Source: DAOOOU01 sp964435635
GTDB taxonomy: Bacteria; Bacillota_I; Bacilli_A; RF39; UBA660
Length of the DNA stretch: 52,281 nucleotides
Assembly: GCA_964435635.1 (NCBI GenBank)
Contig: CAYSZU010000003.1
Span: 1-52,281, forward strand
Direction: 5' to 3'
The notes under the pieces were generated by a model. It saw nothing but the letters and a program-made list of their open reading frames with translations, did not search any database and was not told the DNA's origin. The translations under genes were made by a program, and so were the position numbers. Below are positions 43,810 to 49,489 of the stretch, piece by piece (position 1 is the stretch's first letter; each line of letters opens with the position of its first letter).

Positions 43810-44892
43810 ATGAAAGAAAAGACAAGAAGAAAGATTAAAATACTACTTGGTCTTGCTTTAATTACCTTAAGTTTTTTTATCCATGCCTTTTATTTTGGCC
43901 GGATTATTTTGGCCGTAATGGGAATTGGCTATCTAGCGATGGGTAAAGGCCGTCATTACCGCAAAAACAAAGCTCGTAAATATTTATTAATAACGCTATG
44001 CTATCTAATAAGCTTATTACTTCTTGATACAATACTAGTTTTTACAATTAAAATCGAACCACTTTTTGCCTTCCGGAAGAATTATGATACGATTATAATA
44101 TATAATAGTCTTGGTTATCGCGCTTGGCATTGTCACGATGATGAAGAATTAATTATCGATCCTTTTTATCAAGGAGCTTTTATGTGTGATGAAGCAAAAA
44201 TAAAGCCGCTCGAAATTAATGCTTTTTCAAGCCAAATCGTTGGCAGTTATAATGATTACAATAATGAGTTTGTTAAGATTGTTGGCAAAATCAGTCAAAT
44301 AAATGGTTTAAATGACTTTACTATGCAAGCTTATGAAAGACAAAATGATATTACGAATGGTTATGTTGCTTTTGCTGATAACATTACGTTGCACGTTATT
44401 TTTAATAACCCCGAGGAAAAACTCGCTAATTATAAATTATATGATTGGGTTACAGTTGTTGGTCGGGTTGTATCATTGCAAGAAGAAAATGGTAAGACAA
44501 CCATTAAGATGGTTGATAGTGAATTAATTGATCATGATTTATATCAAAACTATGAGCTTGTTCTAACTTCAACTAATTTATTAAGAAAAGAACTAACTAA
44601 AACATATAGTTCAGAACAATTAGAAATCTATAATGAATTTTCAACTCCTTTAATGATAAAGTTTAGTAATCAAGATGTTTATGAATTAGAAAACGTTTTA
44701 TCATCTAATAAATTAGCTATTAAAGAGATCCTTGCTAAAGCAAATAGCAGCCAAAGTAATTATGAGAAGACAATGAGAGCATATATTTATGATGATTTCA
44801 AAATCTTTTATTCTCTAACTGCTGAAAAAACAATCATCATGATTACGCAACTTGACGTTGACTTTATTGACCTTGCTAGTTTAACGAGCTAA
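43810..44892 (+). CDS. Membrane protein with OB-like extracellular region
   Basis: The 360-residue protein has about three N-terminal transmembrane helices (9-28, 28-46, 57-80) and an outside region of about 270 residues. Its middle part (EFVKIVGKISQING, ITLHVIFNN, YDWVTVVGRVVSLQEENG) reads like an OB-type beta-barrel; the rest is helical. A WHCHDDEE cluster near 105 could bind metal. No family is recognised. The start has a short ATAGGAG site, and it sits between two terminators as a single transcription unit. Confidence 0.68.
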   Translation: MKEKTRRKIKILLGLALITLSFFIHAFYFGRIILAVMGIGYLAMGKGRHYRKNKARKYLLITLCYLISLLLLDTILVFTIKIEPLFAFRKNYDTIIIYNSLGYRAWHCHDDEELIIDPFYQGAFMCDEAKIKPLEINAFSSQIVGSYNDYNNEFVKIVGKISQINGLNDFTMQAYERQNDITNGYVAFADNITLHVIFNNPEEKLANYKLYDWVTVVGRVVSLQEENGKTTIKMVDSELIDHDLYQNYELVLTSTNLLRKELTKTYSSEQLEIYNEFSTPLMIKFSNQDVYELENVLSSNKLAIKEILAKANSSQSNYEKTMRAYIYDDFKIFYSLTAEKTIIMITQLDVDFIDLASLTS

Positions 44893-44911
44893 ATATTAGG
44901 AACGATATTAT

Positions 44912-44936
44912 AAAGGCTAAATAAAGCCTTTTTTTC
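44912..44936 (+). terminator. Intrinsic terminator
   Basis: AAAGGCT (44912-44918) pairs with AGCCTTT (44925-44931), followed by a run of T. Confidence 0.8.
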
Positions 44937-44981
44937 TATCTTTTTATTTGTTATAATAATAAAGAAAGAATAGGGATCAAT

Positions 44982-46127
44982 ATGAACGAAGAAAATAAGG
45001 AAATAGGCAGTTCTAATCCGCTTGTTAATAATAACGGGCAAGATGAAGGTTTAACTGAAAACACCACACCAACAAATCTAGTAAATAATAATCCGTTTAG
45101 TGATGAATCACCAGTTGTTAGAATAAATCAAGATGTTGTTTTAAGCCAATCCCTTGAAGCAACGCAAGTGACTCCTGAAGAATCAAGTGAGCCGATTAGT
45201 TACGCTGGTCAAGAAGAAGTAATTCTTGAAGTGAAACAAAAAAAAGAAAAAGGTCCTTGGGGTGTTATCTTCCTTTTTCTTATTTTAGTTTCTTTCGTTG
45301 TTTTCTTACCACAACTAACCCCTTATATTAATGATTATTTAAATAAAGAAGATAATCAAGTTAAGCTAAAACCTGAGCAAAAAGAAAAAGATCCTGATGA
45401 TCAAATTCAAAAAGAAGTGTTCTTAACTTTAAGTAGTGATCTTTTAATAACAAATAAAGACTTTGAACTTAGCGCAATTAATATTATGACGACTGATAAT
45501 TTAAATTATTTTATTACCTTTAATATTAAAAATAAAGGTAAAATAGCTTTTGATTTTAATAAAAAGTATTATTTGCAATTATATAATGCTGAAGAGACTT
45601 TATTAAGTCGGGTTAAAATATATGATTCTCTTCCGCTTGAGATAGAGGAAATGCGTAATTTAAAATTACCTTCTAAAGCCGAAGCTCAAGGAGCAACTAA
45701 AGTATCTATTGTTGTCCTAGATGTAAAAGATTATCCTGCGATTACTATAACCCCAAATGAAGCGGGGGAACAAGTGTTATCATGTACATATCAAAATGAA
45801 CAATATAATTATCTTTTTAGTACTGATCTTTTAAAAACGATTAATATTACAAATAGCGATCAGGTCCTAAATTATGCTCTAATTGAAGAATATAATAATG
45901 TTAAGAAAAATGCTTCATTAGCAATGGCTAAACTTAGCAATATCGATGGCATTACCGGTCTTTTTTCTGAAACAGTTGAGGGTTTTACAACAGCTGTTGA
46001 TATTAATTTAAATACAACTGATGCTGCTATTTTAAAAGAACTTGATAAATATGAATATTTTGCGTTAGATACTCTAGCTAAAACTATTCATTTTGAAATG
46101 AAAGCCATGGGCTATACTTGTCAATAA
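44982..46127 (+). CDS. Single-pass membrane protein, 381 aa
   Basis: An Asn/Glu/Ser-rich cytoplasmic N-terminus of about 90 residues and a KQKKEKG stretch are followed by one transmembrane helix near 94-113. An extracellular region of about 260 residues with DUF4352-like character follows (NLNYFITFNIKNKGKIAFDF), then a helical end. It finishes GYTCQ, like the NYSCQ end of the protein at 11000, and shares its topology. scpA starts within 10 bp of its stop, so it may be co-transcribed with scpAB. Function unknown. Confidence 0.7.
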   Translation: MNEENKEIGSSNPLVNNNGQDEGLTENTTPTNLVNNNPFSDESPVVRINQDVVLSQSLEATQVTPEESSEPISYAGQEEVILEVKQKKEKGPWGVIFLFLILVSFVVFLPQLTPYINDYLNKEDNQVKLKPEQKEKDPDDQIQKEVFLTLSSDLLITNKDFELSAINIMTTDNLNYFITFNIKNKGKIAFDFNKKYYLQLYNAEETLLSRVKIYDSLPLEIEEMRNLKLPSKAEAQGATKVSIVVLDVKDYPAITITPNEAGEQVLSCTYQNEQYNYLFSTDLLKTINITNSDQVLNYALIEEYNNVKKNASLAMAKLSNIDGITGLFSETVEGFTTAVDINLNTTDAAILKELDKYEYFALDTLAKTIHFEMKAMGYTCQ

Positions 46128-46136
46128 GGTGTGATT

Positions 46137-46865
46137 ATGATGTATAACTTTTGTATTAATGACTTTGAAGGCCCTTTGGATCTTCTTTTGCATTTAATAA
46201 AAGAAGCAAAAGTAGATATTTATGAAATAAATACTTGGGAGATTATTGATCAATATCTAGCATATATTAATCAAATTGAAGATCAAAATATTGATTTAGC
46301 AAGTGAATACTTAGTCATGGCAGCTGAATTAATTCATCTTAAAAGTAGAATGCTAATTAACCAAAAAGATGAAGTTGAATTAGCTGAGGAATTTACGATT
46401 ACTTCCGAAGAAGATTTAAAGCAACGTTTACTAGAATATCAAAGATACAAAGAAATAACTAAGAACTTTAAAGAACTAGAAGAAAAAAGAAGTGAAGTTT
46501 TTACAAAGTTTCCTGAAAGAATCAAGGATTATTTTAACGAACCAATTGTCAATCCCGGTAATGTTTCACTTGATGATTTGATTAATGCTTTTTTACTCTT
46601 TCAAGCAAGGCAAAAATTTAGTAAGCCGCTTAATACAACAATAACTCATAAAGAAATTAGTTTAGAAAAAAGAATTAAAGAAATTAGAACTATAATTAGA
46701 CAACGAGGAAAAATTAATTTTTTTGATTTATTTACCAAAACCAGTAAAGAATATTTAATTGTTACGTTTTTATCAATTTTAGAAATGAGTAAAAACAATG
46801 AAATCTATTTATCACAATTAGACAACTATAGTCCGATTATGATTGAGAAAAGAGGCCGCAAATGA
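46137..46865 (+). CDS. scpA: Segregation and condensation protein A
   Basis: This 242-residue kleisin subunit of the SMC-ScpAB complex compacts and helps separate chromosomes. It has the typical N-terminus INDFEGPLDLLLHLIKEAK, the central AAELIHLKSRMLI and a C-terminal winged-helix part. GTG 46131 is in frame, but AAGGTG at 46126-46131 is placed for ATG 46137 (46140 also possible). Its stop overlaps the scpB start by 4 bp. The smc gene is not in the window. Confidence 0.95.
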   Translation: MMYNFCINDFEGPLDLLLHLIKEAKVDIYEINTWEIIDQYLAYINQIEDQNIDLASEYLVMAAELIHLKSRMLINQKDEVELAEEFTITSEEDLKQRLLEYQRYKEITKNFKELEEKRSEVFTKFPERIKDYFNEPIVNPGNVSLDDLINAFLLFQARQKFSKPLNTTITHKEISLEKRIKEIRTIIRQRGKINFFDLFTKTSKEYLIVTFLSILEMSKNNEIYLSQLDNYSPIMIEKRGRK

Positions 46866-47425
46866 ACTTAATAGGAATATTAGAAGGAATTCTTTTTGTT
46901 GTTGGTGATGAAGGAGTAACCCTTAACCAAATTTGTGATATTCTAGCTATTGATTCCAAAGAAGCTAAAGCATTATTAATGGAATTAAAAGGTTCATATG
47001 AGGTAGATAACCGGGGAATTAGAATTAGTTACTTAGGTGATGCTTTTAAACTTACCACTAAAAAAGAACATAAAGAATATTACCGTAAACTAATTGAGAA
47101 TCCAGAAAACAACCTTCTTAGCCAAGCCGCTTTAGAGACCCTAGCAATAATTGCCTATAATCAACCAATTACCAGAGTTGAGATTGACGAAATGCGAGGC
47201 GTTTCCAATGTTCACTTACTAAGAAAGTTAGTTGCTAAAGGACTTGTTAAAGAAACTGGCAAAAGTACTTTACCGGGGCGACCAAATCTATACTGCACAA
47301 CTAGTGAATTTCTCGATTACTTTGGTATTTCTACAATTCATGATTTACCAGATATTACTTCCAACTTGACAGAAAATACAAATTCCACTGACCTTTTTAC
47401 TTCAATATATAAGGACAAACAATAA
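46862..47425 (+). CDS. scpB: Segregation and condensation protein B
   Basis: The 187-residue partner of ScpA has two winged-helix domains: GILEGILFVVGDEGVTLNQI at the N-terminus and LETLAIIAYNQPITRVEIDE with RGVSN..LLRKL in the second. RPNLYCTTSEFLDYFGI follows near the end. It is translationally coupled to scpA through an ATGA overlap, and a terminator starts at its stop. Confidence 0.95.
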   Translation: MNLIGILEGILFVVGDEGVTLNQICDILAIDSKEAKALLMELKGSYEVDNRGIRISYLGDAFKLTTKKEHKEYYRKLIENPENNLLSQAALETLAIIAYNQPITRVEIDEMRGVSNVHLLRKLVAKGLVKETGKSTLPGRPNLYCTTSEFLDYFGISTIHDLPDITSNLTENTNSTDLFTSIYKDKQ

Positions 47426-47441
47426 CGTTTGTCCTTTTTAG
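47411..47441 (+). terminator. Intrinsic terminator of scpAB
   Basis: AAGGACAAAC (47411-47420) and GTTTGTCCTT (47427-47436) form a perfect 10-bp stem with a T-tail; the loop contains the scpB stop codon. Confidence 0.88.
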
Positions 47442-47465
47442 GTAGACACTTTCTTGTAAATAGAA

Positions 47466-47494
47466 TTGACTAAAAAATAAATGTGTGGTAATGT
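47466..47494 (+). promoter_or_regulatory. Promoter of the type VII-like locus
   Basis: TTGACT (47466-47471), a 17-bp spacer and TAATGT (47489-47494, extended by TG..). About 120 bp of leader follow before the first gene. Confidence 0.6.
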
Positions 47495-47528
47495 TAATTT
47501 AGTAGATAATATAGTTAGTATGTTAACT

Positions 47529-47585
47529 AAAAAAACTGTAATATATCCTCCTTAAATTAATGGAGCACGGTAGTTACATTTTTTT
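47529..47585 (+). promoter_or_regulatory. Terminator-like leader hairpin before the WXG-like gene
   Basis: AAAAAAACTGTAA (47529-47541) pairs with TTACATTTTTTT (47574-47585) with one bulged C. It encloses a second stem CTCC (47548-47551)/GGAG (47562-47565). It ends in seven T, 37 bp before the start codon and downstream of the promoter, so it can act as an attenuator. The CCTCC could also pair with a ribosome site. Confidence 0.5.
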
Positions 47586-47621
47586 AAAAGCAGTCTACAA
47601 AAACGAAGGGTGGTGAAAAAT

Positions 47622-48242
47622 ATGTCAGGAGTAAATTTAAAGGGTGTCCAATACGAGCAAATACCTAATATTGTTAGACGAATGAGAACCCAAGGGCAAA
47701 GCCTTAACACCGAATTTAGCAATGCTTATAAAAGTATTATAGCAATGAATCAAGATTGGTATGGTAAAAGATATGAAGCTTTAGCTAAAGGTTTTATCGA
47801 TATGAAACAGTCGATAGATAATATGCTTAAGATCGTTGTAACTGAATTACCTAAGTCGCTTGAAGATGTAGCGAATAACTATTCTCAATATGATTCGGGT
47901 AATAATATATGCACACCTCAATCAACAAGTATTATACCGATGCCTTCAATATCAATAGACAGTAAAAGCGGAGTGAGGTTTATACTTTCAGGAGTACAAA
48001 CAACGCAAAAGAATGTTGGTCAAAACTTTACTAAGGCAGTCGGTTTTATGAATGATATTCAAAAGACTTTTGCAACAATAACTTGGGAAAGTGAATCAGC
48101 AAATACTTTTAAAAAGAAATTCGATGAGCTTCATAGAAAAGTTAAAAAGTCTATCGAGGATATTACCGACGCATTTGATAAAAACATGAAAAGTGCAATC
48201 AATGATATTAAAGAGGCCGAAAGAGCCAATACAGTTAACTAA
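47622..48242 (+). CDS. Tandem WXG100-like (ESX-type) protein
   Basis: The 206-residue protein appears to be two helical hairpins in one chain. The first has W-Y-G at residues 46-48 (AMNQDWYGKRYEALAKGF). The second has W-E-S at 155-157 (TITWESESANTFKKKFDELH). A Ser/Pro-rich linker near 95-115 joins them. WXG100 proteins are secreted by, or help target substrates to, type VII systems; a fused pair would mimic the usual heterodimer. GTG 47610 is in frame, but GAAGGGTGG favours ATG 47622. It opens a locus that continues to an LXG-like effector. Confidence 0.75.
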   Translation: MSGVNLKGVQYEQIPNIVRRMRTQGQSLNTEFSNAYKSIIAMNQDWYGKRYEALAKGFIDMKQSIDNMLKIVVTELPKSLEDVANNYSQYDSGNNICTPQSTSIIPMPSISIDSKSGVRFILSGVQTTQKNVGQNFTKAVGFMNDIQKTFATITWESESANTFKKKFDELHRKVKKSIEDITDAFDKNMKSAINDIKEAERANTVN

Positions 48243-48264
48243 AACACATACTTTTATGTGTTTT
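48241..48264 (+). terminator. Hairpin after the WXG-like gene
   Basis: AAAACACATA (48241-48250) and TATGTGTTTT (48255-48264) with a 4-nt loop; only four T at the end, so it may terminate only partly. A second small stem CCTTAAT (48278-48284)/ATTAAGG (48294-48300) follows. Confidence 0.6.
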
Positions 48265-48335
48265 CCTTGATAATCAGCCTTAATTTAACGATTATTAAGG
48301 AAAGAATATAAAAGAATCGAAATGGGGCCAAAAAA

Positions 48336-48701
48336 TTGACGAGAGAAGAAATAAATAGAGAACTTACACAAGTGACCCGAGAATTAAGAAGTTTAGATGA
48401 TGAAAAACAAAAATACTTAAATATGAATAATAAAATTAATGAAGCAATTGGTAAATTAACAGAAGCAGCTAAAAATGCAAGAGATGCATATACTAAGATG
48501 AAAACACATTATCAAAGTCTTGTTATTGCTAAAGAAGAAAAAGATTTAAACAATTTAAGTGGTAATATTCAGGCACAAATTGACCTATTAAAACAGGCGC
48601 TTTTAACTTCTAATTCAAAAATACAAAGACTTGATTATGATATTACGGCAAAAACAAGAAAAAAAAAGGAATTAAATGATAAGTTAAGGAATCTGATTTA
48701 G
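48336..48701 (+). CDS. Coiled-coil T7SS partner, DUF5082-like
   Basis: The 121-residue protein is almost entirely charged helix (EEINRELTQVTRELRSLDDE; a last helix rich in KKKELNDKL). In Bacillus LXG toxin loci a DUF5082-type coiled-coil protein stands between the WXG protein and the LXG toxin and helps present the toxin to the secretion machine; this gene has that place and shape. The start is TTG 48336 with GGGG 8 bp upstream. The family call rests on context and length more than on motifs. Confidence 0.6.
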   Translation: MTREEINRELTQVTRELRSLDDEKQKYLNMNNKINEAIGKLTEAAKNARDAYTKMKTHYQSLVIAKEEKDLNNLSGNIQAQIDLLKQALLTSNSKIQRLDYDITAKTRKKKELNDKLRNLI

Positions 48702-48788
48702 GTAGCTAATTATTAACTTATGATTTGTATAACCAAGAACAACTTTAGAAGATAGTATTTGTTTATAATAATGAGGGGATTGTTAATT

Positions 48789-49481
48789 ATGGTGGTTAAC
48801 CCAGAGGGTATAAAACTTGATGTTAAACCTTTAATTGATAATAGTAGAGCTAATATTGGCCAAGCTAGTTCAATTATTTCTTCGCTTGCTATTCCTTCTA
48901 GTTTTACCTCTTCTGGCGTATTGCGCCCTAGAGTTATTAATAATATAGCAACTATTGATCAACAATTATATAACATAAATAATTGGGTTAACAGTAGAAT
49001 AGATGGTATTAAAACTGTAGAAGCAAAAAACCGCCAACTATTTGAAAACAATTCTTTTCTTAATAATAACTTATTATCTTTAGAAACCAGAAGTTTGGCA
49101 AGATCAAATGTAGCTCGAGTAGATAATAACCTAGAGAAAAATAAAGCGGAAGAAAAAAAGGGACTATTGGCATTAACTGGCGCTTATATTAGTAAAGGTT
49201 TTGGCGCAATTGGTTCCATAATTAAACTAGAAGTAAAAGCAGCCGGAAGTTATATCAGTAATGGCTGTAAAAGTATTCTGTCTGATCTAAGTGATTGGGG
49301 TCAAGATAAAATATACGATTTTAAGAAATGGTGGAATAACGGGAAAATTGTCGAAGTGCAAATAAAATCGCTTTCTTATTTGGATAAATTAAGTTCAGAA
49401 AACCAAGCAGCAGCACAAAACTCAATGGACACTTTCTATAATAATGGTTTAATGGAAAACAAAAAGATATATGATCACTAA
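48789..49481 (+). CDS. LXG-like N-terminal part of a T7SS effector (frame broken downstream)
   Basis: The 230 residues begin with a targeting-like helical bundle (GIKLDVKPLIDNSRANIG, IATIDQQLYNINNWVNSRID, then KTVEAKNRQLFENN). They continue with a Gly-containing segment (ALTGAYISKGFGAIGSIIK) and a WGQDKIYDFKKWWNNG stretch. The frame then stops at 49479-49481, and 8 bp later another frame opens that continues the effector-like sequence for more than 900 codons. GAGGGG at 48773-48778 supports ATG 48789; TTG 48759 has none. It is probably the front of the next feature, separated by a frameshift. Confidence 0.65.
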   Translation: MVVNPEGIKLDVKPLIDNSRANIGQASSIISSLAIPSSFTSSGVLRPRVINNIATIDQQLYNINNWVNSRIDGIKTVEAKNRQLFENNSFLNNNLLSLETRSLARSNVARVDNNLEKNKAEEKKGLLALTGAYISKGFGAIGSIIKLEVKAAGSYISNGCKSILSDLSDWGQDKIYDFKKWWNNGKIVEVQIKSLSYLDKLSSENQAAAQNSMDTFYNNGLMENKKIYDH

Positions 49482-49489
49482 GTGGTTAA

